From Nemertoderma westbladi (taxonomy: Eukaryota > Xenacoelomorpha > Nemertodermatida > Nemertodermatidae): DNA of 23,807 bases. The position numbers and the translations under genes are program-made. Below, piece by piece: positions 10,193-19,069 of the stretch (positions are counted from its first letter, which is position 1; the number at the start of each line of letters is the position of its first letter). The DNA lies in assembly GCA_032718475.1 (NCBI GenBank), contig JAUCBJ010004877.1:1-23807 (forward strand), given 5' to 3'. Below the pieces are notes generated by a model, which saw nothing but the letters and a program-made list of their open reading frames with translations, was not told where the DNA came from and ran no database searches.

Positions 10193-10761
10193 AGATATAT
10201 ACTGTTTATTGTCATTAAATTATCAAATATTATAGAAAATAACGCACATAAGACCAAAGAAATTTACAACATCTAATAGCACAAAAGGATTTACAAATGT
10301 GTACGCCAAGCAATAACCACTTTACAGAGTGATAGAACAAAACAATATCTTTTGAGAAAAAAGAAAAATGATATCCGTCGTTATTATGTAGGCAAATAAA
10401 TTACAGATGTTAAAAAAAGAAAAAATATTAATTACGTGTATACTTTTAAAACTCCATCAGAAATTTGCACCAAATGTACGGAAAACTATCCCATTGAGTC
10501 CCGTCATTACTTTACATTACATTACATCTTTAATTTAACTCTTTAATTTAGATGGACTTTAGATTTAGATGGAATTTAGATTTGGATGGATTTATCCTTG
10601 TTTCTATAAGAAGCTAGCCATTTGTTCACAAACACACAACGGATCGTAATAACGATGGGTGCAGGCTGATATGCTCCAGATGTGTCCTTTGGTGGAAATT
10701 TCATATGGGACTTCCTTTTATACATGGCGATCTCCATTGGCACAGTGGCAGTACAGCTAAT
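10193..10761. other. Non-coding AT-rich DNA, no gene seen
   Basis: Simple TTTAGATTTGGATGGA-type repetition occurs around 10540-10600. Otherwise I see nothing supportable before the composite inverted-repeat element. Confidence 0.5.
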
Positions 10762-10776
10762 GTCGCGTTACGGAAA

Positions 10777-11017
10777 GTCGCATTATGGCTAATTTTCAGA
10801 GTAGCCATAACGCGACTTTAAAAATCGAGGTACGGCTACTCAAGAAGTCGCGTTACGGCTAATTGTCGCGTTACGGCTAATCTATTGTCTTGGTTTGACA
10901 TAGGGAATCATTATCAATATTATTCTATGGTGTTTACGTACAGATAAAAGGTTCGAAAAATTTAATGTAATAATGTTTTACAGCATGGGAGTATCCAGGG
11001 GGGGGGGGGATTTTAAC
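10777..11017 (+). repeat. Left inverted-repeat arm
   Basis: The arm aligns along its length to the reverse complement of 13905-14147. Its outer third consists of 17-mers close to GTCGCGTTACGGCTAAT in alternating orientation (10777-10793, 10800-10816 reversed, 10826-10838 partial, 10847-10863, 10865-10881). The last unit is an extra 18-bp tandem copy missing from the right arm. A further partial unit lies just outside at 10762-10773. The inner part, from CTATTGTCTTGG to a G12 run and GATTTTAAC, is nearly identical to the other arm. Confidence 0.85.
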
Positions 11018-13363
11018 TAAAAAAAACTTAATTTATTAATTATTGTATTATTAATATTTACAATGGCTACCTTAACCAAAACTCATTCTGAATCTGCCCT
11101 ATCCTATAATGGGAGCCCTCATTGTATCTCAGATCCGGATATTTTATCGGTTATGTCGTATAATAATAGTACTGGGTTATGCCCAGATAAAATAGATCTA
11201 ATTAAATTACTACTTCTTGCGTGCGATATATTCGGTTTACAAGAACATTTTGTTCTTAAAGATAATTTATATCGAATTACTAATGCGTTTCCAGGTTGTG
11301 TTTGTTTTACTGAGCCTGCCATATTTCTTAATAACGAGATTCGTACTGGCCGGCCAGTCGATGGATTGTGTATTTTTCTCAAAAAGAATATAGCTAAGTT
11401 CGCCTCAATTGTAAAAACTAATAGTTTTATGTTACAGGCTGTTAGTATTACTATACCTAATCATGATCCATTGCTGGTTTTGAGTTCGTATTTTCCCGTG
11501 GATACAAGAGAGAGCAGTAATATTTCCGACGATTTGTTAAGTGTACTCAGTGAAATTAAAAATATTATAGACAGTTCTGCACATTTACCTCGACACAGAG
11601 TTATTTAACTAGGTGACCTTAACTCAGATTTTCTACGTAGATCTATGCATGTGCAAGTTGTAAATCAGTTTATACATGATAACAATTTATTGAATATTTG
11701 GAATATGTACCCTATTGACTATACCCACTGCTCTTATAGGGGTGATACCGGTAACTTCTACTCCTTCACTATAGATAACTTTATTGTATCTGGTAACATC
11801 ATAGATGACGTAATGGAAGCTGGTGTAGTACATAAGGGGATAATTTGTCCAATCATTGTCCGATTTATATGAAATTTTCGTCGAACATTAGTCAGGGTGC
11901 AACTGGCACATCCACTGATGATAGCTCTGGTATATATTGTGATAGACCGCATTACAGTAAAGCTACTGTGGAAAATCAAAATATATATAAAGCAAGTGTT
12001 AGGAAAAAAATGGAATCTTTTTCCTCTAGTATTTTACAGTGCAGTGATGATATATTTTGTAGAGATTCGAACCATTTATTGTGTATTGAAAAGTTAACAT
12101 TTGAAGTTTTGGACGCGGTTGATAGTTCCACAGATAGCCTCAAACAGACCAAATACAGCTCCACCCCCGAAAGTCAATATATATTACCACGTTGGACTGA
12201 ACATGTAAAACCATTTAAAAACGAAGCCATATTCTGGCACAGTCTGTGGTGCTCAGCCAGTCGTCCCAACGCTTTCTCTAATAATTATTTATTTCATATG
12301 CGCCGTATTTCCCGCGCACAATATAAATATGCTGTGCGGCGGTTAAAGAAGTCAGTTGATGTTGTACGTAAAGATAAATTAATACAAGCTTGCCTTAATA
12401 GTAATAGCTCTATATTCGCCGAAATTAAAAAGATGCGTGGAGCTCCCTTGCCCCCTTCATCTAGTATTGATGGGTTAACGGATTCCAAACTTATTTCGGA
12501 TAGGTTTGCGTCCATCTACTCCGGGTTGTTTAATCAACAATATGATTCCGATATTAGGAGCCTCGAGTCTGAAATTAACTCTAAGATATTAAGTAGCTCT
12601 CTTTCTCGTGATCTTGTTCCTCCCATTTCGCATGAACTCGTAACTAAGGAACTGCATCGTTTAAAGGGTTCTAAAAGTGATGTTGTGTTCCAATTCGATG
12701 CTGATTGTCTTCTCAGTGCTGGTACATGTTTAACCGATCATCTAAGTAAACTGTTTAATTTGTTTCTCTCTCTCTCAGGTTATATACCTCATGGAATATA
12801 AATGTTAGACTTATTTTCGGTTTACCGTTTAACGCTCATAAATACATAGTTGATAACTTAGTATATTTTCACCATCCTATATTAATGTTACTTTCTAGGT
12901 TTGTTACTTTTGCAAATAAGTTGCTTATCTCTAGCGATCCTTACGCTTGCGTGCGGTTTCTGTCAGCTATTGCTTTATTTAACTTTGCTTCTCGTAGTGG
13001 TACTAACCTTCGGCGTATTACTAATATATGTGGTTCATATGATCTCAATAAACTAAATAAGTCACTTGAACTTGTTAGTTACGTTAGCAATGTTAGTTAC
13101 GCCCCTTGTCCTTCACAGTGTACGTGGAAGTTAGAATTTTGTAAAGAAGTAATTGATTGTCGGTTACGTATAGGCAATGTTGATAATATTTCACAAGATG
13201 AAATTTCTGAACTATTAAATTACATATCTGTTAATTGATTAATTAATTCTTGCACCATTTGTCGCCGTTTCATAGTTTATATGGTCTGTGGTTTGTACCA
13301 CCGTTCAATATTTTATAATATGTCTATTATTAACTAATTAATTACTTATATTAATATTTTAAC
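11010..13363 (+). mobile_element. LINE insertion with candidate 8-bp target-site duplication
   Basis: ATTTTAAC occurs at 11010-11017, at the exact inner edge of the left arm, and again at 13356-13363, shortly after the LINE stop codon and an AT-rich 3' stretch. If it is the target duplication, the LINE body is 11018-13355, with a 45-bp leader before the ATG at 11063. The right arm also begins with the complement of this sequence, so the left copy is native to the arm and the right copy would be the duplicate. Eight AT-rich bases can match by chance. Confidence 0.5.
11063..13238 (+). pseudogene. LINE ORF2 with endonuclease, RT catalytic core deleted
   Basis: The ATG at 11063 opens an APE-like endonuclease: MSYNNSTGL (Asn34), GLQEHF (Glu61), and after an in-frame TAA at 11606-11608, LGDLNSDF. 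The sequence continues through DYTHCSY and TIDNFIVS to SNHCPIYMKF, the closing motif. That motif is in another frame because of a shift in the GGGG at 11836-11839. A linker follows, then the first RT finger block (HELVTKELHRLKGSKSD, about 12637-12687) up to GYIPHG near 12786. The next bases, in a different frame, read WNINVRLIFGLPFNAHKY, the C-terminal block normally several hundred residues later, and run on to the stop at 13236-13238. The RT palm with both catalytic aspartate motifs is therefore missing. It cannot reverse-transcribe. Family: a non-LTR lineage distinct from the other two here. Confidence 0.85.
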
Positions 13364-13596
13364 GTAGTGCCGTGCGACGGACACAGGACGGCCATTGCCT
13401 GCTTGTCATTCCCCAAACAGAACGCCATATGGGTGGGTCTAGGTAGCGAACCAGGCCCCAGGCGTTGGTTAACAACATCGTTATGAAGTAATGGAATATG
13501 TTCCACAAAACCATTTATTGCTTCTTTGGCTGCAATTATTGGCCTGTAATCCGTACCTGTGCTTGAGGCTGTGACTAAGAATACCATAGAATACAA
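13364..13596 (-). other. Unrecognised ORF inside the composite element
   Basis: A minus-strand frame from 13596 stays open for about 77 codons before leaving this block and ends at 13351-13353. It contains GTDYRPIIAAKEAINGFVEH and RLGPGSLPRPTHMAFCLGND, with composition less AT-biased than the flanks. I do not recognise it. It occupies the core between the LINE and the MITE, so it may be a captured host fragment or the remains of the founder element's own gene. Confidence 0.25.
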
Positions 13597-13606
13597 TATT
13601 CAGATA

Positions 13607-13837
13607 GGGGGGGAAACTGGACGCAATAAAATTTCATCCCTCTCCAGGGGAAATTCGACGCAAATAACAGATGATTACTCTCAAAAATAAAACTGTAAGC
13701 TGTTCTATTGTGTTTAGTTTATTGTTTTGGTTAAAATAACGTGTCACTGTAACCTGTTCCTTTCCCTAAATTGAGAATTTAACATTGAGGCGGAATATTC
13801 ATTCGCCAAGGCGGGTTTTGCGTCCAGTTTCCCCCTG
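13607..13837. mobile_element. Complete MITE, 18-bp exact terminal inverted repeats
   Basis: GGGGGAAACTGGACGCAA at 13609-13626 is exactly complementary to 13818-13835, giving an element of about 230 bp with no coding capacity. CAATATT occurs on both sides a few bases out, but it is not flush, so no clear target duplication can be given. A truncated relative lies at 3842-3931, and a short internal stretch (TTTATTGTTTTGGTTA) recurs inside the MITE at 17341-17630. Confidence 0.85.
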
Positions 13838-13904
13838 TCTCACACACAATATTATATTAAAATATTGAGTGTGAGGTTGTCAAAGAACATACAGTATGAA
13901 AGAT

Positions 13905-14147
13905 GTTAAAATCCCCCCCCCCCCCCCCCCCCCCCCTCTCTCATGATACTCTCATGTTGTAACACATTATTACATTACATTTTTCGGACCTCATCTGTAC
14001 GTAAACACCATAGAATAATATTGATAATGATTCCCTATGTAGAACCAAGACAATAGATTAGCCGTAACGCGACTTTTAGAGTAGCCGTACCGCGACTTTC
14101 AAAGTCGCGTTACGGCTAATCTCCCAAAAAATTAGCCGTAACGCTAC
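13905..14147 (-). repeat. Right inverted-repeat arm, with C24 run
   Basis: This is the reverse complement of 10777-11017. It carries the 17-mer units at 14057-14073, 14081-14096, 14104-14120 (opposite orientation) and 14131-14147. The C run at 13913-13936 has 24 bases against 12 G in the other arm. Opposed units within the arm can pair, so each end can fold back on itself. Confidence 0.85.
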
Positions 14148-14165
14148 GACACCTCCCCATTTGTT

Positions 14166-14185
14166 GGGGGGGGGGGGGGGGGGGG
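14166..14185. repeat. G20 homopolymer at an element junction
   Basis: Twenty G residues separate the outer edge of the composite element from the broken 3' side of the minus-strand LINE. Homopolymers of this length are common assembly break or misjoin points. Confidence 0.95.
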
Positions 14186-15915
14186 CTCCCTGTGCTTTTT
14201 GGCCTGTTCTGCCATTTGCCTGTTGGGCAAATGGCATAGCGTGTTGGGTCTGTTTTATTTAATATTACTAGGTTATATTTGTTGGTGAGATCCTTAAATT
14301 CTGTTGTGTATTTGTCATTGGTGTTTTGAATGTCAATATTGAAGTCACCCCCTATTAATATTTCAGTCTTTGGGTTATGAAGTGCGTTTTCCAGTTCTTC
14401 GCTATAATCCAGTATAAAATCCTTTGAGTTTGGAGAGGTGGGTGGGTTGTAGACAATGTTAACTAAGTATTTGCTATCTACTTCTACCCATGCAGATTCA
14501 TAGCGGACTTTGTTATTATTTAATAGATCTGGGCGTGGTTTAAGAGTCATATTATCGGGAACATAAAGTAATACTCCTCCACCCTTTTTTCGTTTCCTAT
14601 CTTGTCGATAAAGAGTATAGCCCTGTAAATTTACGGACCGATTTGAGTGCTTCCTTTTTAACCAAGTCTCAGTAATCCCCACTATTAAATTGGTTGTAAT
14701 GCCCGATAATATGTCTTTTAATTCATCATAGTTTTTAACGAGACTGCGAGAGTTAAGGATCATGTATTTTAACCGATTTGGATTATTTAATAGGTATTCT
14801 CTGATACTCAAATTATTACTTTTTACCTTAATGTTTTTAATTTTTGTAATATTAGTTTTTAATTTTTTAATTCTTGTAATGGGTCCTGGGTGTAATTGTA
14901 TGTCACCACATAGTTCAATTATAAGTAATATAGTTAGGCAGTGCATTATGTGTATGTTAATTAGTAGAGTGTAGAACAAGGCAATTGTATTAAATACAAA
15001 AACGCAATTATTATTAATCTTTTTATAGTTCGTGTTGGATAAATAGTCTGATGCATTTTTTGTAGAGGAGTGTTCATGTGTGTGTTTGTAAAATTTTAGA
15101 TGTACGCCGCCAGGTTGCCACCATGTAGTAGAACTGAGAAATACTAGGATTAGTACATACAGGTTTAGATTTAAATGTTTTCTACAGTATTTAACTAGTC
15201 CTATAGTAATAGGGGCAAGCTTAATAATATGTCCTAACAGTAAAATGAATATATATAGAGCTAGTGAATAGTTATGTAGTGCGGAGAAGTTAGTTGTAAT
15301 TGACGTAATTAATATGGGAGAAATTAATAGAGCGATAAATAGGTAACATGCTATAAGTAATATATTTTGTGGGTTAATATTATTATATTTATGACAGCAC
15401 CAGTATATATATTTATATAATTATCGATAAAATATTGTCCCCGTTTTATGTACGAGAACTGTTGATTTGCGTGCTGTTTTCCGAACCGAATACCGCACCA
15501 TGTAACCGAAGCTACAAATATTAATTAATAATATACACAGGTAAGAAGTAATGTGGCCAGGCAATATGATGTTAACGCCCCCCTGCTGTGAAATATTTGA
15601 TACCAAATCGGATATATAATAAAAATACCAGAAAGAGCATGTAATGGATATTACGTTAAAAGATACTATCAGCAGTATAACTGTATGGAATGAATACCGC
15701 AATAACAGTGGTATATACATCATGGTGCAATAAAAATATAAATCAATGGTATTAATTATTATAACCATTGGTACATCATCTAGTTTAAAAATGTGCAGAG
15801 CTTTATTATAGGGTAGGTCCAATGATTTAAATATATTAAAACTCAGTGAAATAAAAGTAATTATAGCGCTATAAAAATAAGTCATTATCTTGATATATAA
15901 TGCCACATCTTTCAT
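14186..15915 (-). pseudogene. Multi-spanning membrane region, 2A-like site, AP-endonuclease-like domain
   Basis: One minus-strand frame is open for about 575 codons with a single stop (15421-15423). The ATG at 15915 is the first after an upstream in-frame stop. Residues 1-335 hold about eight hydrophobic segments (approximately 8-29, 48-70, 75-100, 121-141, 185-206, 217-242, 249-265, 305-335). GDIQLHPGP at 337-345 (14881-14907) resembles the 2A ribosome-skipping motif. A basic stretch follows, then an APE-like endonuclease: MILNSRSL (Asn388), GITETWL (Glu416), RKKGGGVLLYV, NIVYNPP, and GGDFNIDI (Asp524, Asn526). The frame runs into the G20 run at about residue 575, so the closing SDH motif and all of the RT are missing. 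2A-like sites next to a hydrophobic signal are known in CR1/L2-type LINEs; an eight-helix N-terminus is not known to me. Broken copy. Confidence 0.75.
14881..14907 (-). other. 2A-like ribosome-skipping motif, degenerate
   Basis: The minus strand encodes GDIQLHPGP against the usual D(V/I)ExNPGP. The Asp, Ile and final PGP are kept, but Glu is Gln and the key Asn is His. It follows the hydrophobic stretch HCLTILLIIELC, as 2A-like sites do in sea-urchin LINEs. Whether this variant skips at all is open; the Asn-to-His change would be expected to weaken or abolish it. Confidence 0.6.
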
Positions 15916-15959
15916 AATTCGGAATAACCGTTTACTGGATATTTACTAACATAGCATTG

Positions 15960-16250
15960 CATTAGCATTGCAGTTACATATTGATAATTTACAAATCCAG
16001 TGATTGTAATAAACTGATTACTGCCGATATGACCCCAGACCCAGCCCTTTTTGACCCCTGGAGTGATTGTGGTAGCTTTGCACTACTCGAGATGGGGGAC
16101 GGAGACCCTATTCCCGTACACATTTCACTGTTAAACCGATCCTTGTATATTGGTGTAGTGTCGTATCTCCGGGGTTGGAAGAAGGGGGGCTCGTTTATTT
16201 GGCGGAGAGGTTGCCTACCTTTGAATGATTAACACGAGAGGGTCTGTTAA
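15960..16250 (-). other. Probable 5' untranslated leader of the minus-strand LINE
   Basis: This block is clearly richer in G+C than its flanks and has no sustained minus-strand frame. A plus-strand frame at 15981-16232 is open by chance and has no recognisable domain. Position directly upstream of the ATG at 15915 suggests a LINE leader, where such elements keep an internal promoter. Confidence 0.4.
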
Positions 16251-17340
16251 CACTAAATAAGTATTTAATAATAACTATTCGTTATGTTTGATATATTTCG
16301 CAGAAAATCAGTAATCAGTAAATCAGTAAAAAAAGTAAATAATTATCTATACTAATATACATTTTGACTAGAAGAAGCAAATATTATGAATTAATGAATT
16401 TCTGGATTTTTTAACTGCTTTTATCTTAGCTTCTCGAAGGCCAAACGCAAATTCTACTTGGAAAAATCATAAAACTTTTACCAGACTACATGTGTACCAA
16501 GTTTGGTTCGAGTTCATCGAGGATTGGATGAGTTAAAAACGTTTAAATATTCGGATCGACAGATCTACAATCACACCGATAGGAATAGTGGTACCCATAC
16601 GATAAGCTCGCTAACTTTCGCGGCTCGCCCCACAACATAAATCATAGACCCGCAAAAATAAACTTTTCCAAATTATATTACATATTAGGTCATTGGAGGT
16701 CAGTTGATATCACTAGAGGTCACACAACTACTTTAATTCACTATTTTTTATTAAAAGAGGGGCTACTTTGTTCAGCTTCAACTTTTAATATAATAAATAT
16801 AGTAAAAAATAATAATATATCGATTGCAAAAAGGCTTTGTTGATGCACGATGATAAATCATTAGGCAACTAAACATGTAACAGGGGGAGTTATTCAGTTA
16901 TTATAAAGTCTTTAAACACTTGAGTGTTGCTTGTGTGACCATATGGGACCAACCGTGCTGCATGTACCACCTCCCACACCATAAATTAAAGCTGCAATAC
17001 ATTGAAAGCTGGCGCAAAGGGAGAAAGCTACGCTGTATAGATTTTCTTTAAAAATTAATAACCACTTGGGCCATATAGAGCTTATCCATTGCATTTCCTA
17101 AAGATTACAGAGTGCACCGTAGCTTATAAGGAGCGAGTAATCACAGTAGGGGGAGAGAATATATTAGAATAGTTCAATGCCACTTCACAGTTCCTGTGGG
17201 GCGAGCAACTTATATGTAGTATATAGTAGATAGTGTCTGTCAGTAGAATTCGTTTTGAATGCCACCTTTTCTGATGAAAGACCATTTCAAAATATAACGA
17301 GTATATATAGAGAAAAACAATTAATTATATAATATATCAA
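16251..17340. other. Non-coding DNA, no gene seen
   Basis: A stretch around 16490-16540 (TGTGTACCAAGTTTGGTTCG and following) has the look of a dispersed repeat 3' end but cannot be assigned. The minus-strand frame 16912-17094 has no recognisable feature. Confidence 0.45.
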
Positions 17341-17630
17341 ATTGCCCATGTGAAGAATACCAGGTTTTCACTTTTCGGTCGAAATTATACTGGAATTTGA
17401 TATTTAAAGAATTTGAATATTTTTCCAAATTTCTCCATATTAAGTGTTTTATAGCGCTTATTTCTGTCTTATAACATGTATAGATACTTATTCGTTTATT
17501 GTTTTGGTTAGAATAAGCCCTTCTGAAACCTGTCGTTTTAGTGAAAACCTGTTGTTCTTCACATTGGGGTATGCATTAAGGCAAAGTGAAATATAACAGC
17601 AGAAAGTCTGGTATACTTCACATGGGCCAT
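17341..17630. mobile_element. MITE with 29-bp imperfect terminal inverted repeats
   Basis: 17341-17369 and the reverse complement of 17602-17630 match at 25 of 29 positions, sharing GCCCATGTGAAG and ATACCAG. The element is about 290 bp and non-coding. Its interior carries CGTTTATTGTTTTGGTTAGA near 17494, shared with the interior of the 13607 MITE although the ends differ. The 68-codon frame at 17488-17694 crosses its right edge and is not a gene. Confidence 0.7.
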
Positions 17631-19031
17631 ATAAACTGCATTTGGTTACATTTTTACTTATGTGTTTCCCAGCAGCGGTTAATATATGACACATATTATA
17701 TATTATAAAAATTAATTTAAATTATAATTACCCATAATCAATCATATAGCTTTTCACGTGACTTGGTAATTTAGATCTGAATTCAAAGAATCAATAGTTT
17801 CACAACAGCAAAGTCCTAACAGAACGCGCAATGCATCTCGATCCTACAGGCCTAAATGCTATTGGTCTCTTGTGCGTTCAAATGAGTGTAATTCCATTAT
17901 TCTCTCTACTTCACTTTCTGAATACTTAATATAATTTAGAAGCACCTATAACTACGATTAGCTAGCTGCCTTTCTTTGCTTACTAATTACGTAAATGTTG
18001 AACCTCAACTAAAGTTTTAATTTCGACTCAAATAATTAAAGTTCCTTCTGTATGTATGAAACTGAAATAAATTATAATATGGCAATTGTTTGGGGCTGAA
18101 TGCCACCATGGCAACCAAACTAAACAGGAGATATTAGGCCTGAAATTCAAAGCGCAGGAATAAGCCAAAACATAATGGTGTCAGGAATGTATGGTGGGGA
18201 AAATGTATTCCCCATTTTATGCATCAACTCCTCTATAATTATGATTTAAGCATAATTTTTGAGAGCAATTGAACTGAAATGAAAGTGGAAGAGATGGAAG
18301 GAAATTTAACACAGAAAAGCAAAAGTGTTGCTACTTATGATAATCTAACTTTGTGAAATAATAATAAGTCTTATCCAAATAAAACTTCAAAAAACTAAAT
18401 TCTAACCCAAAAACTAACCATCGCCTTATATATAAATAAATCAAATCAATTTGGCAATACTCCCGTATTGCATGCCAACCTCAAAAGTCAAAGAAACTTA
18501 ATTTGTTGCCATCAATATGAAATATGGTCTGGTCAGTCAACAACCTCAAAGGTCAAAGACACTGCAAAATTAGCTGAAACGATAACACGTCAAACACTCA
18601 AAAAAATGGAATCCCCTGACAGTTATAAAAGGTATTACCCATTAAACAACGGGTAATCTTCCGCATGTTGTTGAAGAGTGCTTGTGAACCACCTGTGAAT
18701 ATTACTCTAGTGGACAACGTATGAGTATGTGGAAATGTGAATAGCATTTAATGTAGGCAGATAATTATCGATTGATTATTTTAATGCTTCTAATTCACAA
18801 CCATATTTTTACACCCAACACACTGCTGCTGGTAGTAACAATAGGCAATAATTGCGTGGAGGTTACCTGTCTAATGTATAATTCAAAACCTTAATTATTG
18901 CCCTCCAAAACACGAAATGCTACTTGTATAACCATACTACTGTGTGCCGTGTTGCTAACCCGGGCATACTAATTACAAACGAATGTAAACGCTACCCCTA
19001 CATTTCATTTCATCCATTCATTTCAGGTACA
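17631..19031. other. Non-coding AT-rich DNA, no gene seen
   Basis: No coding frame, terminal repeat or RNA gene could be supported. The plus-strand frame 18468-18656 lacks recognisable motifs. Confidence 0.45.
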
Positions 19032-19069
19032 CCAAGGCGTCCTTAATAACTTTATAAAGGACGCCTTGG
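19032..19069. repeat. Perfect hairpin, 13-bp arms
   Basis: CCAAGGCGTCCTT at 19032-19044 pairs exactly with 19057-19069 across a 12-base AT loop. The arms are GC-rich in AT-rich surroundings. It is too short for a typical microRNA precursor. Confidence 0.8.

Larger units (their letters stand above)
10777..14147. mobile_element. Composite element bounded by about 240-bp inverted repeats
   Basis: The left arm 10777-11017 and the right arm 13905-14147 are long, well-conserved reverse complements, and everything between them is therefore inside one inverted-repeat structure of about 3.4 kb. The contents in order are a LINE copy lacking its RT core (11018-13355), about 240 bp with an unrecognised reverse ORF (13364-13596) and a complete MITE (13607-13837). 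Removing the LINE and the MITE leaves a core of about 300 bp, so the founder was probably a short non-autonomous DNA transposon or foldback element with no transposase. I found no target duplication outside the arms, and the arms do not match a terminus I can name. Confidence 0.75.
14186..16250 (-). mobile_element. 5' part of a LINE with a membrane-protein N-terminus
   Basis: The coding part runs from 15915 down to the G run at 14185, where it is cut in the endonuclease domain. The GC-richer leader at about 15975-16250 upstream of the ATG looks like the 5' untranslated end of the same element, since composition changes sharply to AT-rich DNA beyond it. The rest of the LINE (endonuclease end, RT, 3' end) is not found beyond the composite element to the left, so it was deleted or lost at a misjoin. 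Confidence 0.65.

Noticed and set aside
11063-11872. The endonuclease as a host AP-endonuclease gene
   Set aside because: It continues into a LINE linker, RT finger block and LINE C-terminal block, so it belongs to a retrotransposon.
14940-15915. The membrane region as a G-protein-coupled receptor gene
   Set aside because: The number of segments is nearer eight than seven, no receptor signature motif is visible, and the frame continues into a LINE endonuclease.
15981-16232. 83-codon plus-strand ORF
   Set aside because: No recognisable domain; it lies antisense in the probable LINE leader, where higher G+C leaves frames open by chance.
17488-17694. 68-codon minus-strand ORF
   Set aside because: It spans the interior and right end of a MITE and has no domain.
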